A stretch of 64,000 nt of DNA from Massilia litorea (GCF_015101885.1 NZ_CP062941.1:682001-746000), one strand, 5' to 3'; shown: positions 52,260 through 62,062, counted from the first letter of the stretch. Program-made: numbers and translations. Notes: generated from the sequence alone by a model not told the origin.

Positions 52260-53915
52260 TTAATCAGGCGCAAATGTTGTCGGAATACGACCGGTGCGGC
52301 GAGCCCGCAACACGAAACGGGCCGGATCGAGGGCATCGGCCAGGTTCGCTTCCAGCGGCAGCGGTTCGTTTTCCAGCCGCGATGCCAGCAGTTCGGCGCA
52401 CAGCGGCGCCCAGATCAGGCCGCGCGAGGCGTAACCGAGCAGGCTGAATAAACCGGGATGGCGCGGCAGGTCGCGCAGGCGCTCGGTGCTGCCGGCGGCC
52501 TCGAAGTCCGGCAGCGCGCCGACCAGCGGCAGCCGGTCCGGCGCCACGCTGCGAAAACCGACGCGTCCGCGCAGCGGCGCACCGGCGCCGGCGTCCGGAC
52601 TGGAAACCAGGGCGCGCAAGCGCTCCAGGTTTTCCTGCTGGCTGGACGCGCGCAGCCGCGGGTCGGTGTCGAGGTCGTAGGTGGCGCCGGCGCAGGCGAT
52701 GCCGTTCGCCGCCGGCGTCAGATAGGCTTCGCGGCACAGCACAAAAGGCAGCTGCGGCAGCGTGCCGGCATCCAGGTGCGTCACCTGGCCGCGCAGCGCG
52801 GACAGCGGCAGGCGCGCTGCTTGCGCAAACCCGGTCGATGCCGCGCCGCCGGCCAGCACCACGGTGGCCGCGCGCGCGATGATGCCCTGCTCGCCGCGCA
52901 CCTCCCACTCCGCCCCAACACGCGCGAGCGTCACGCTGCCGACGCCGAAACGCCGGGTCAGGCGTGCGCCGCAGGCGTCGAGCATGGCGTCGCAGACGCT
53001 GCCCGGACGCGCCCAGCCGCCCTGGCGGAACAGCCAGGCGCCATCCGGCGCCGGCAGGCCGAGCAGCGCCCCTGCCTGTTCCGCTTCCAGCCATTGCGCG
53101 AAGGCGCGCGGATAATGGCCTGCGGCGGCGATCGCGCGCGCGGCCTCGGCGTGGCCGGCGTCGCGCGCGAGCTGCATCACGCCGCAGGCCGCGCCTTCGA
53201 TCTTGCTGCCGATGCCGCCCAGGGTTTCCCAGTAGCGCAGCGCGTACAGGTAGGCCGCGCGCGTCAGACGGGTCGGGATGTTGTCGTCTTTCGAGAGCAG
53301 CGGCATGAAGATGCCGGCCAGGTTGCCCGAGGCTTCACGGGCCGGTTCCGCATGGCGCTCGACCAGGGTCACTTCCCAGCCGCGCGCACACAGGCGCTCG
53401 GCAGCCGCGCAGCCGGCCAGTCCCGCGCCGATCACGATCGCGTGACGTGCCGGTACGGGAGGAAGCGCAGGGCGCGGCTTGCGGCTGGCAAAGCGCGCCC
53501 CGCTGCCCTCCAGTACGAAGCCCTGCGCCATCAGGGCCGCCACCTGCTCCTGCTCGAGCCAGTCGAAGGCGAGACGGGCGTCGACGGCCGCCAGCCGCGC
53601 CAAGCCGCGCGCAAAATGGGTGTTCGGTCCACGCAGTCCATCGAGCTGGACGAAGTCGATGCGCGCCGAGAGCTGGGCCAGGGCCGCCTCGAACGATGCG
53701 TTCAGGAGGTCGAGCGTGACGCCGGCGTCCTCCTGCGGAATGCGGTGAAAGCCCGGCAGCAGGCCGTCGGCCAGTGCCACGATGTGCAGGCGCGCCGGAC
53801 GTTCGGGATCGAGGCGCCAGGCGTCGATCAGCGCGGCCACGCGCCTGCCGTCGCCGTAGCGCGTGTCGAAGACCGTGTAGCGTTCGCGGCCCTGCCAGAA
53901 GCGCGTGGGGTTCAC
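52260..53915 (-). CDS. mnmC: MnmC-type FAD oxidoreductase with degenerate N-terminal methyltransferase half
   Basis: This 551-residue protein carries the C-terminal FAD domain intact: G-A-G-L-A-G-C-A-A-A-E-R-L-C-A-R-G near 194-210, the G-N-L-A-G-I-F-M-P block near 240, and G-R-V-G-F-R-S-V-A-P-D-R-L-P near 480. This part removes the carboxymethyl group from cmnm5s2U34 in tRNA. In the N-terminal part the SAM loop of functional MnmC is replaced by D-T-R-Y-G-D-G-R-R, and the D-x-F-x-P-x-x-N-P-x-x-W motif is absent. The start is GTG 53915, overlapping the tag stop (GTGA). Confidence 0.85.
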   Translation of the reverse strand: MNPTRFWQGRERYTVFDTRYGDGRRVAALIDAWRLDPERPARLHIVALADGLLPGFHRIPQEDAGVTLDLLNASFEAALAQLSARIDFVQLDGLRGPNTHFARGLARLAAVDARLAFDWLEQEQVAALMAQGFVLEGSGARFASRKPRPALPPVPARHAIVIGAGLAGCAAAERLCARGWEVTLVERHAEPAREASGNLAGIFMPLLSKDDNIPTRLTRAAYLYALRYWETLGGIGSKIEGAACGVMQLARDAGHAEAARAIAAAGHYPRAFAQWLEAEQAGALLGLPAPDGAWLFRQGGWARPGSVCDAMLDACGARLTRRFGVGSVTLARVGAEWEVRGEQGIIARAATVVLAGGAASTGFAQAARLPLSALRGQVTHLDAGTLPQLPFVLCREAYLTPAANGIACAGATYDLDTDPRLRASSQQENLERLRALVSSPDAGAGAPLRGRVGFRSVAPDRLPLVGALPDFEAAGSTERLRDLPRHPGLFSLLGYASRGLIWAPLCAELLASRLENEPLPLEANLADALDPARFVLRARRTGRIPTTFAPD

Positions 53916-54478
53916 GCCGCTCCCGCGTAACGGAAGCAGGACGGATGGTGGTCGTCGACCATGCCGATGCCCTGCATGTAGGCGTAGACGATGGTCGAGC
54001 CGACGAACTTGAAGCCGCGTTTCGACAGGTCTTTCGAGAGGCGGTCGGACAAGGGGGTCTTGCTCGGGCGCGTGCCGTCGGCCCAGTCGCCGACGAGTGG
54101 CTGGCCGTCCACGTAGGCCCACAGGTAACTGTCGAGGGTCTGCCCTTCGGCGCGCAAGTTCAAATAGGCGCGCGCGTTGGCGATCGCCGCCGCCACTTTC
54201 AGGCGGTTGCGCACGATGCCGGGATTGGCCAGCAGCTCGGCCACCTTCGTATCGTCGTAGCGCGCGATCTTCTCGGCATCCCAGCCGTCGAAGGCGGCGC
54301 GGTAAGTCTCCCGCTTATTCAGGATGGTTTCCCAGGACAGGCCGGCCTGGGCCCCTTCCAGGTTGAGCATCTCGAACAGGCGCCGCTCGTCATGGCAGGG
54401 CACGCCCCATTCGTGGTCGTGGTAGTCGAGGTAGCGGGGATTGGCCGGGTTGGCCCAGCGGCAGCGGTGGGTCGTCAT
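53912..54478 (-). CDS. tag: DNA-3-methyladenine glycosylase I
   Basis: This 188-residue enzyme excises 3-methyladenine. C-R-W-A (residues 6-9), Y-H-D-x-E-W-G-V-P, E-G-A-Q-A-G-L-S-W and D-D-H-H-P-S-C (near the C-terminus) contain the zinc ligands and base-pocket residues of Tag. Length is typical. It overlaps mnmC translationally, an unusual pairing of DNA repair and tRNA modification that may be only positional. Confidence 0.93.
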   Translation of the reverse strand: MTTHRCRWANPANPRYLDYHDHEWGVPCHDERRLFEMLNLEGAQAGLSWETILNKRETYRAAFDGWDAEKIARYDDTKVAELLANPGIVRNRLKVAAAIANARAYLNLRAEGQTLDSYLWAYVDGQPLVGDWADGTRPSKTPLSDRLSKDLSKRGFKFVGSTIVYAYMQGIGMVDDHHPSCFRYAGAA

Positions 54479-54539
54479 GGCGTGAAGTATACGTCAGGTC
54501 GCATCACCGTGCGATGGCGGAACCTTGCCGCCCGACGAA

Positions 54540-54577
54540 CAAAAAGCGCGCCCCTGAATCGCTCCCGGCGCGCGCTT
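54540..54577 (-). terminator. Terminator after the DUF4142 gene
   Basis: On the minus strand AAGCGCGC pairs with GCGCGCTT across an 18-base loop and is followed by TTTG. It lies 66 bases past the stop at 54643 and before tag. Confidence 0.65.
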
Positions 54578-54642
54578 GTCGACGCCGCTGCGGCCAGGGC
54601 ACGCCCCGGCAACAGCGATATCGCTACTGCTTGTTTGCCCGC

Positions 54643-55386
54643 TTATTTGCCGGACGTCGTACCGCTCTTCGCAGCCGGCATCTGCTGGGCAGCCTTCAGG
54701 TGCTGTTCCACCGTCGGCATCATCTTCGTTGCCAGGCCCTTGACCTCGGCATCCTTGGCGCTCTTTTCGTTCTTCTTCAGCATGGCCAGGGCTTCCTTGT
54801 GGCCGCCCGTGCCGCCCATCTTCATGTACTCGCGGTCGAACTTGTCGCCTTCCAGCTTGGCCAGCTTGGCCGACATGGCCTTGTGCTTGGCGTCGAGCTC
54901 GGTCGGCAGGGTGATGCCCTTGGCCTGCGCCACGGTCTGCACTTCGCTCAGGCCCTTGGTATGGTCGTCGATCATCTGCTGGGCGAAGGTTTTCACTTCC
55001 GGATTCTGGCTCTTGCTCTGTGCCATCTTGCCCATTTCGACTTCGGCCATGTTCACCATCGCCATGTCCATGACGGCCTTGCTGTCGGTCTTGCTCATCT
55101 TCGCGCTGCCCGAGGCGGTGGCGCCCGCGGTGCCCGACTGGCCCGAGGTCGATTCCGACATACCGGTCGCGCCGGAGCCGGTGCTGCCGCTCATGCCCGC
55201 GCCGCTCTGGCCATGCATGGAGTGGCCTGCCATGCCGGCGCTGTTCTTGCCGGTCGCATCGGTCATTTTTTCGGAACCCGCCTTGTCTCCGACGACGGGC
55301 GTCTGTGCCTGCACGCCAAAGCTGGCGAACATGGCGGCTGCAGCCGACACGGCGAGCAGTCCCTTCAACGCTTTATTTTTTTGCAT
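54643..55386 (-). CDS. DUF4142 exported protein with Gly/Ser-rich N-terminal region
   Basis: This 247-residue protein has a signal peptide (cleavage near V-Q-A-Q, residue 28). A Gly/Ser/Thr/Met-rich segment follows (about 30-95). The DUF4142 helical domain (about 98-235) has A-M-V-N-M-A-E-V-E-M-G-K-M-A, F-A-Q-Q-M-I-D-D-H and the matching D-x-x-Y-M-K-M. DUF4142 resembles ferritin-like helical bundles and is periplasmic; function is unknown. The signal region resembles that of the GST-repeat protein at 6848-7501. Confidence 0.85.
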   Translation of the reverse strand: MQKNKALKGLLAVSAAAAMFASFGVQAQTPVVGDKAGSEKMTDATGKNSAGMAGHSMHGQSGAGMSGSTGSGATGMSESTSGQSGTAGATASGSAKMSKTDSKAVMDMAMVNMAEVEMGKMAQSKSQNPEVKTFAQQMIDDHTKGLSEVQTVAQAKGITLPTELDAKHKAMSAKLAKLEGDKFDREYMKMGGTGGHKEALAMLKKNEKSAKDAEVKGLATKMMPTVEQHLKAAQQMPAAKSGTTSGK

Positions 55387-55549
55387 GATGCTCTCCTGGG
55401 GTTGGGGAAGGAGCCGGCATCACGTCTCCGATGCGCCGCTCCTGTTGATTACTTTGGCAAGATATTCAAGCCACCGGGCAGTGTATCGCCGCGTTCCACA
55501 ACCGAGCGCGCGGTAGCCTTTTGGCAATATTGTCGAGAGAACGAACATG

Positions 55550-55574
55550 AAAAAAGCCGGCGCAGGGCCGGCTT
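55550..55574 (-). terminator. Terminator after the phosphoesterase gene
   Basis: On the minus strand AAGCCGGC pairs with GCCGGCTT across 5 bases, followed by TTTTC. It lies 20 bases past the stop. Confidence 0.85.
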
Positions 55575-55593
55575 CGGGATGCATGCGACCTCG

Positions 55594-57240
55594 TCAGCGG
55601 AAGCTGAGCGTGGCCGTCAGGTCGCCCGGTCCGCGCGCGCCGCGTGCCGCAAACGCGGCGTCGCGCGCGGCCAGTCCTTCCAGGCGCGGCAAGCCGTGCA
55701 GGCGCGTAATAAAACGCAGGATCGAGGTGGTGTCGTAGAAGTTGTGGTCCACTGCCCCCTTCTTCGCATGGGGCGAGACGACAATCGCCGGAATGCGCGA
55801 ACCCGGTCCCCAGCGGTCGCCCTCGGGCGGCGCCACGTGGTCCCACCAGCCGCCGTTCTCGTCGAAGGTGATGACCACCACCATGTCTTTCCACTGCGGC
55901 GATTTTTTCAGGTGCTCGATCACGTTGGCGACGTGGGCGTCACCCGATTCGACGTCGGAATAGCCCGCATGCAGGTTCAGGTTGCCCTGCGGCTTGTAGA
56001 AGGACACAGCCGGCAGCTTGCCGGCGATGGCGTCGGCAATGAAACGGTTCGAGATCGGGCTGTCGCCCAGGCCGCCGTCGCGCAGGTGTTCGGCGCGCGC
56101 CGCCGTGCCCGGAGCGAACTGGCGGAAGTAATTGAACGGCTGGTGGTGGTGCTGGAAGTTCGGCCGCTGGCCGGCGCCGCGTCCATCGATCGCCGCCTGC
56201 CAGGCGCCGCCGTACCAGGCCCAGCTCACCTTCGCGCGCGACAGCAAATCGCCGATCGTGTCGTAGCCTTGCGGCGGCAGCACCGACGGGTCCTGCGGAT
56301 CGGCGCTGTCGGCGTCGCCGCCGGCGGGCGGCCGCACCCAGCTCGGTTGATACGGCGGCGCCATCGTGTTGACGGCATAGCCGTCGGGCGTGATCGCGCC
56401 GTTGTTGACGAACTTCGGCTTACCGTCGAGCGCGGACTGCGGCGAGTCCGGCGCCACGGCCAGGCGCTTCCCAAGCGGCCCGTCTGCCAGCACGGCGATC
56501 TTCTTCTTCGCCGGCGTCTCGGCGGCGTTGAAGAATTCCGGCGTGCGTGCGCTGATCAGGAACTGGTGGTTCAGGTAGGAGCCGCCAAAGGCGCCCATGA
56601 AGAAGTTGTCGCACAGCGTATAGTCGCGCGCGATCTGCCACAGCCCCAGGTTTTTACTGGTCTCGCCGTAATGGCCCATCACCAGCGCGCCCGAATCGCC
56701 CCAGGCGACAAAGCCGTCGTTGCGGCCGCCGTTGATCTGCATCTGGTTGTGATAAAAATTGTGCACCAGGTCGCGCGTGACGAGCGCTTCCGGTAGCGGC
56801 TTGCCTTCGGCATCGACCAGCTTCCACGGCCCGTTCGGCAGGTCGACGATCTTGTCCTCGCCGATCAGGTAATCCTTGCCGCCGATGTCCTGGCGCCCGG
56901 GCACCATGCCGCCCCAGATCTTCGGCAGCACGGGCAGGATCGAGCCGTCGCGGTCGCGCTGCAGCGCACTATCCGGGAGCGGCGCGGCCAGGCCCGGGAA
57001 ACCGGCGAACAGGTTATTAAAGCTGCGGTTTTCGAGAAAGATCACGACCACGTTCTTGACATGGGCCTTGAGCTTGGCGTCGAGCGAAGACCCCGGCTTC
57101 ATGGCAGGGCGCGGCGCGGCTTCGGCGGCAGCGGGCAGGCCGGCGCCGAGACCGACGGCCGCAGCGGCCTGGAAGATGCGCCGGCGCGACGGGCTGGCAG
57201 GCGCTTGCGCCGGAGGGGCTATGGGGTCGCGGTCATGCAT
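55594..57240 (-). CDS. Tat-exported phosphoesterase (AcpA/phospholipase C family)
   Basis: This 548-residue protein has a Tat signal (S-R-R-R-I-F-Q-A-A-A-A-V-G, residues 18-30). The PF04185-type core shows V-V-V-I-F-L-E-N-R-S-F-N-N-L-F near 70, G-G-x-x-x-D-x-F-V-A-W-G, and the C-terminal F-D-E-N-G-G-W-W-D-H-V-x-P-P, which binds the metal centre. Family members are acid phosphatases or phospholipases C; AcpA is the closer match by length. Start 57240 is taken for the Tat motif; upstream in-frame sequence has none. Substrate unknown. Confidence 0.88.
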   Translation of the reverse strand: MHDRDPIAPPAQAPASPSRRRIFQAAAAVGLGAGLPAAAEAAPRPAMKPGSSLDAKLKAHVKNVVVIFLENRSFNNLFAGFPGLAAPLPDSALQRDRDGSILPVLPKIWGGMVPGRQDIGGKDYLIGEDKIVDLPNGPWKLVDAEGKPLPEALVTRDLVHNFYHNQMQINGGRNDGFVAWGDSGALVMGHYGETSKNLGLWQIARDYTLCDNFFMGAFGGSYLNHQFLISARTPEFFNAAETPAKKKIAVLADGPLGKRLAVAPDSPQSALDGKPKFVNNGAITPDGYAVNTMAPPYQPSWVRPPAGGDADSADPQDPSVLPPQGYDTIGDLLSRAKVSWAWYGGAWQAAIDGRGAGQRPNFQHHHQPFNYFRQFAPGTAARAEHLRDGGLGDSPISNRFIADAIAGKLPAVSFYKPQGNLNLHAGYSDVESGDAHVANVIEHLKKSPQWKDMVVVITFDENGGWWDHVAPPEGDRWGPGSRIPAIVVSPHAKKGAVDHNFYDTTSILRFITRLHGLPRLEGLAARDAAFAARGARGPGDLTATLSFR

Positions 57241-57399
57241 GGGATGCTTTCGTTGCTGGACGGGGAAACGGCGATTATCGCTTTTTTCTTGCCGCCTGAA
57301 AATATTGACGGGAGCGCTGATGCGGGTCGCGGGCGCCGCTGCCGTATGAATCGGCGTAGATTCGGACACGCGGGTTCACCGCACTGGCAGGAGGCCATC

Positions 57400-57681
57400 A
57401 TGTTCAACGAGCCGAATCCGGGCACCGCGTTTCGCGGCCTGCCCCTGAGCGTGCAGCAAGAGCGCGAAATCACCCATTTCATCGAGGCGCGCAGGCGCGC
57501 CGGCCAGGACTGGGATACCCCGGAGCTGGCCGCGCTGATCCGCGACATGCTCGATCCGCCCGAACTGGGCGACGAAGACGGCGCCGATCTCGCCGACAGC
57601 ACCGCCGCCGAACGTTTCGTCGCACAGCACGAAGATGCGAACGAGGATGAACGCGAACACGACGCCGGCGGCGCCCCCTGA
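57400..57681 (+). CDS. Small acidic hypothetical protein
   Basis: This 93-residue protein is acidic (ends with D-E-D-G-A-D-L-A-D-S-T and E-D-A-N-E-D-E-R-E). AGGAGG precedes the ATG. No transmembrane helix or recognised domain. It sits between the divergent phosphoesterase and the convergent GGDEF/EAL gene, stop 3 bases before the latter's stop. Confidence 0.65.
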   Translation: MFNEPNPGTAFRGLPLSVQQEREITHFIEARRRAGQDWDTPELAALIRDMLDPPELGDEDGADLADSTAAERFVAQHEDANEDEREHDAGGAP

Positions 57682-57684
57682 CGC

Positions 57685-60096
57685 CTAGCCTGCCGACAAG
57701 CGTTCGCGCAGGGCCGCCAGCGGCAAGGGCCGCGCGAAGTGATAACCCTGGGCCTCGTCGCAGTCGGCCGCGCGCAGGAATTCGACCACGTCGTCCGTCT
57801 CCACCCCTTCGGCCACCACGGCCAGTTTGAGGGCGTGCGCCATGTCGACGAAGGCCTTGACGAAGTCGAAGGCGCTGATGCGCTCGTCGTCCTGCAGCAC
57901 GAAGGAGCGGTCGAGTTTGAGCACGTCGATCGGGAAGCTGCGCAGGTAAGCCAGGCCCGAATAGCCGGTGCCGAAGTCGTCGACCGCCAGTTTCACGCCC
58001 AGTTCGTGCAGCTCGCGCAGCATCAGCGCGGTGCGCTCGATATCGGCGATCAGCGCGCTTTCGGTCAGTTCCAGCTCCAGGCAATGCGGCGGGATGCCGG
58101 ACTCCTGCAAGGTTTGCCGCACCTCGCCGACAAAGGTCGCATGCGCCAGCTGGCGCGCCGAGACGTTGACCGAGACGCGGATCTCGCGCTTGAACTCCGT
58201 CATCAGGCGCATCGTCTGCATGCAGGCTTCGTGCAGCACCCAGCGTCCGATCGGCGCGATCAGGCCGGTCTCCTCGGCGATCGGAATGAATTGCGCCGGC
58301 GAGACGAGGCCGCGCCCGGGATGGTTCCAGCGGATCAGGGCCTCCATGCCGACCATCTGCATGCTGCGCAGGTCGATGCGCGGCTGGTAGTGCAGTTCGA
58401 ATTCACCGCGCGCCAGCGCAGGGCGCAGCGAGGTTTCCAGCGCCATCCGTTCGCGCGTGGCAAACGCCATCTCGGGCTCGAAGAAGCGGTAGCGGTTGCG
58501 CCCGGCCGCCTTGGCGCGGTACATGGCCGTATCCGCGGCCTGGAACAGCTGCTCCTTGCTGAGGCCGTCGAAGGGATACAGGCTGATGCCGATCGAGGCG
58601 CCGATGATCACATCCTGCCCGGCGATCGTGATCGGCGCGGTCAGCACGTCGAGCAGTTTTTCGGCGATGCGCGCGGCCGCGCCCTGGCCGCTGCTGCAGT
58701 GGGCCGCGATCACGAATTCGTCGCCGCCCAGGCGGGCGATGACGTCGCCCGGACGGATCACCCGGCGCAGGCGCGCCGCCACTTCGCACAGCAGGACATC
58801 GCCGAACTCGTGGCCGAAGGAGTCGTTGATTTCCTTGAAGCGGTCGAGGTCGAAGAACATCGCGGCCACCGTCGACTCGCGCGGGCAGGTATCGAGCAGG
58901 CGCTGCACGCGTTCGTTCAACAGCGCGCGGTTCGGCAGGCCGGTCAGCGTGTCGTGGGTGGCCAGTTCGCGCAGCCGGTTCTGGGTTTCCTCACGCTCGG
59001 TGACGTCGCGGATGATGGCCTGGTAATACTCCGCGCCGCCATCCTCGAAGCGCGAGATGTGCACGTCGGCCGGGAAGGTGCTGCCGTCCTTCCTGCGCTT
59101 GGTGATGCGCAGCAGCTGCGTTTGCCCCTCTTCCAGCGCCAGCGCTAGGCTGTCCGTATAGGTGTAGCCGCTGTCGATGTCGGGCACGCGCAGCCGCAGG
59201 AATTCTTCTTCGGTATAGCCGAAAACGCTGCACGCGCGGCCGTTGGCGGCGACGATGAACAGGTCGCGGTCGGCGATGACGATGCTGTCGGCCGCCTGCT
59301 GGAACAGGTTGCGGTAGCGCTGCTCGCTCTTCTTCAGCGCCTGCTCGGCGTGGTGCTTGAAGCTGATGTCGTGGAAGTACACGGACAGGCCATCCTCGCT
59401 CGGATAGGCGCGTACCTCGATCCAGACGCCGGACGGTTCCCAGAAGGTTTCGAAGGTACAGGCCTCGCCCGTTTCCATGGCGCGCTGATAATAGCCGAGC
59501 GAGGGAGAGTCGCGCAGGTCGGGCGCGACCGCGAGCAGGTCCTTGCCGATGCTGGCGTCCACGTCGACGTCGACGAAAGCGCCGGCCTTGCGGTTGGCAT
59601 AGGTGATGCGCCAGTCGCGATCGACGGCGAAAAACGCGTCGCCGATGCTTTCCAGCATGACCTGCTGCAGCTGCCGCGATTTATCGAGTGCCTGGCGCGC
59701 CGCGTGCTGTTCGGTGACGTCGCGTCCCGTCGCATAGGTCACCTGGCTGAACGCGCACCAGCGCACCGAGACCGACATCATGATCACGCGACCGTCCTTG
59801 CGCACCCAGCGGCTCTGCAGGTCGTGCCGGATCGACATGCCTGCGCGCAGGTCCAGGCGCAAGGTCTCGAACAGCCCGCGCTCTTCGGCGCCCAGCAGCT
59901 CGGCGTAGCGGCGCCCCACCAGTTCCTCCGGACGGTAACCGAGGATGTCGAAGGTCGCCGCGTTCACGCGCAGGAAGCGGCCCTCGGCGTCGATGAGGGC
60001 GATCAGGTCGAGCGAATTCTCAATGAGTGCGGTGTTTTCTTCGGCCAGCCGTGCCAGGTCCGCCGTGGTTGTCTTGTCGTTCAATTCGAATCCCAT
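57685..60096 (-). CDS. PAS-PAS-PAS-GGDEF-EAL signalling protein
   Basis: This 803-residue protein has three PAS domains (about 15-130, 140-250 and 260-375). A GGDEF domain follows (about 380-540, with R-L-G-G-D-E-F near 458) and an EAL domain (about 550-800, E-A-L-I-R-W near 583, V-D-D-F-G-T-G and D-R-S-F-V). Both active-site motifs are complete, so it could make and break c-di-GMP. No membrane segment. The PAS domains may bind haem, flavin or small ligands; none can be told from sequence. Confidence 0.93.
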   Translation of the reverse strand: MGFELNDKTTTADLARLAEENTALIENSLDLIALIDAEGRFLRVNAATFDILGYRPEELVGRRYAELLGAEERGLFETLRLDLRAGMSIRHDLQSRWVRKDGRVIMMSVSVRWCAFSQVTYATGRDVTEQHAARQALDKSRQLQQVMLESIGDAFFAVDRDWRITYANRKAGAFVDVDVDASIGKDLLAVAPDLRDSPSLGYYQRAMETGEACTFETFWEPSGVWIEVRAYPSEDGLSVYFHDISFKHHAEQALKKSEQRYRNLFQQAADSIVIADRDLFIVAANGRACSVFGYTEEEFLRLRVPDIDSGYTYTDSLALALEEGQTQLLRITKRRKDGSTFPADVHISRFEDGGAEYYQAIIRDVTEREETQNRLRELATHDTLTGLPNRALLNERVQRLLDTCPRESTVAAMFFDLDRFKEINDSFGHEFGDVLLCEVAARLRRVIRPGDVIARLGGDEFVIAAHCSSGQGAAARIAEKLLDVLTAPITIAGQDVIIGASIGISLYPFDGLSKEQLFQAADTAMYRAKAAGRNRYRFFEPEMAFATRERMALETSLRPALARGEFELHYQPRIDLRSMQMVGMEALIRWNHPGRGLVSPAQFIPIAEETGLIAPIGRWVLHEACMQTMRLMTEFKREIRVSVNVSARQLAHATFVGEVRQTLQESGIPPHCLELELTESALIADIERTALMLRELHELGVKLAVDDFGTGYSGLAYLRSFPIDVLKLDRSFVLQDDERISAFDFVKAFVDMAHALKLAVVAEGVETDDVVEFLRAADCDEAQGYHFARPLPLAALRERLSAG

Positions 60097-60334
60097 GTGC
60101 TGCCGTGTCCGCCACTGAATGCGGCGAGCCGCTCAGGTTAGCGCACGCGCCCCGGAGACTAAATGGCATTCTGGTAACTGGCTGAAATATTCCTTTCTTT
60201 GTAGAAATTATGAGACGGTTTGCGTGGCGATGTAACAATTCTGATTGCCGGACACGCCTAACCAAGCGTGTTGGCAAGCGGGCGGGTGGCGGCGTAGACT
60301 GCTTCTCCAGATGGAATGCCGAGAGAGACAGCAA

Positions 60335-60733
60335 GTGCAAGCCGACAGACGAAGCGTTGAACGACCCAGGATCGCCCTGGCGGCCATCACGCGCGAGAGC
60401 GTGCGCGAACTGGTCGACACCGAAGCCGCCCACCTGCGCAATGCGGTGGCCCATGGCCGTAACCCTTACCAGGTGCGCCTCGACCAGCACGACCAGATCG
60501 TCGCCTACATGGCCACGCTCAATCCGCTCGACCTCGAACGCTTTTCCAGCCTGTACGAACAGGAAGCGGCCGCCGCGCGTGCCGCAGACGCCCGCCGCGA
60601 CGAATGGCGCCCGATTTCCGGGCCGCTTGCCGTGCAGGCCGGGCAATCCGGCGAGATCATGCGCATCGGTCCCTGGGCAGTGGCGGCGGCCGGCGTGGTG
60701 GCGGCCATGGCGGCACTGATCCTCAAGCGCTAG
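60335..60733 (+). CDS. Small hypothetical protein with C-terminal membrane helix
   Basis: The frame encodes about 132 residues from GTG 60335 (preceded by GAGAGAGA) or 140 from ATG 60311 (no ribosome site). The soluble part contains R-I-A-L-A-A-I-T-R-E-S-V-R-E-L and an Arg/Ala-rich helix; the C-terminus is one transmembrane helix (about 110-128) with a short basic end. No family is recognised. It is upstream of the Fsr-type transporter by about 100 bases. Confidence 0.6.
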   Translation: MQADRRSVERPRIALAAITRESVRELVDTEAAHLRNAVAHGRNPYQVRLDQHDQIVAYMATLNPLDLERFSSLYEQEAAAARAADARRDEWRPISGPLAVQAGQSGEIMRIGPWAVAAAGVVAAMAALILKR

Positions 60734-60829
60734 CCTGCTCGTCTGCCGGTGCCGGCGGCCCAGTGGCAGACGGCCGATGCCGGAACGCGCTATGCTTCGG
60801 TTCGCGCATTTTTTTGGCAACGCCGAACC

Positions 60830-62062
60830 ATGACAGCACCTCTCCCGAAAGCCGGCACGCCGGACGCCGCAGCTGCACCTTCCACTGCCGGGCAACAGCC
60901 GCACGGTTTCCTGCTGCCCATCGTCGGCGGCGCGGCGGTCGCCCACCTGCTCAACGACATGATCCAGGCGATGCTGCCTGCGATCTATCCTCTTCTTAAA
61001 ACCAATTTCGCCCTGAACTTCGGGCAGATCGGCATCATCGCGCTCGTCTACCAGTTGACGGCATCGCTGCTGCAGCCCTGGATCGGCTTTTATACGGACA
61101 AGCATCCGAAACCCTGGCTGCTGCCCCTCGGAATGGTGATGACCCTGATCGGCATCGGGCTGCTGGCCACCGCCGGCAGCTATCCGATGCTGCTGGCCGC
61201 GGCCGCCACCATCGGCGTCGGTTCCGCCACCTTCCACCCGGAAACCTCGCGCATCGCGCGCCTCGCCTCGGGCGGCCGGTTCGGCACGGCGCAATCGACC
61301 TTCCAGGTCGGCGGCAACAGCGGCAGCGCCATCGGCCCGCTCGTCACGGCCGCCATCGTCATTCCCTACGGCCAGGCTGCTGTCGCCTGGTTCATGGTCG
61401 TCGCCCTGGCGGCGATCCTGCTGCTGTCGCGCCTGACGCGCTGGGTCATGCACCACGGCACAGCCAAGGCGAAAAGCCTCTCGCACGGCCACCATGAAGG
61501 CCTCGACCGCGCCGGCGTGATCCGCGCCGTGATCGTCATCTGCATCCTGATGTTCGCCAAATTCGTGTACATCGCCTCGTTCACGAACTATTTTACGTTT
61601 TACCTGATGGAGCGCTTCGGCCTCGGCGTCCAGCACAGCCAGATGTTCCTGTTCCTGTTCCTGGCGGCGGTGGCGGCCGGCACCTTTGCCGGCGGCCCCG
61701 TCGGCGACCGGATCGGCCGCAAGGCCGTGATCTGGATCTCCTTCCTCGGCGTCGCGCCTTTCGCGCTCGCGCTCCCCTATGCCAACCTGTTCTGGACGGC
61801 CGTGCTGGCCATCACGATCGGCCTGGTGATGTCGTCGGCCTTTGCGGCGCTCGTCGTCTATGCCCAGGAAGCGGTGCCGGGACGGGTCGGCATGGTCTCG
61901 GGCCTGATGTTCGGGCTCATGTTCGGCATCGGCGGCATCGGCGCCGCCTGCCTCGGCAAGCTGGCCGACACCTATGGCATCGTCTGGGTGTACGGCGTGA
62001 TTTCCTTCCTGCCGCTGCTGGGCCTGGCGACGGCCTTCCTGCCCACTACCCGGAAGAAATAG
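60830..62062 (+). CDS. fsr: Fosmidomycin-resistance-type MFS exporter
   Basis: This 410-residue MFS protein has twelve hydrophobic segments. H-L-L-N-D-M-I-Q-A-M-L-P-A-I-Y-P-L-L, Q-P-W-I-G-F-Y-T-D-K-H-P-K-P-W and F-H-P-E-T-S-R-I-A-R are the signatures of Fsr-like proteins. It exports fosmidomycin in E. coli; the natural substrate is unknown. The ATG at 60830 gives the usual hydrophilic N-terminus. Confidence 0.9.
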   Translation: MTAPLPKAGTPDAAAAPSTAGQQPHGFLLPIVGGAAVAHLLNDMIQAMLPAIYPLLKTNFALNFGQIGIIALVYQLTASLLQPWIGFYTDKHPKPWLLPLGMVMTLIGIGLLATAGSYPMLLAAAATIGVGSATFHPETSRIARLASGGRFGTAQSTFQVGGNSGSAIGPLVTAAIVIPYGQAAVAWFMVVALAAILLLSRLTRWVMHHGTAKAKSLSHGHHEGLDRAGVIRAVIVICILMFAKFVYIASFTNYFTFYLMERFGLGVQHSQMFLFLFLAAVAAGTFAGGPVGDRIGRKAVIWISFLGVAPFALALPYANLFWTAVLAITIGLVMSSAFAALVVYAQEAVPGRVGMVSGLMFGLMFGIGGIGAACLGKLADTYGIVWVYGVISFLPLLGLATAFLPTTRKK

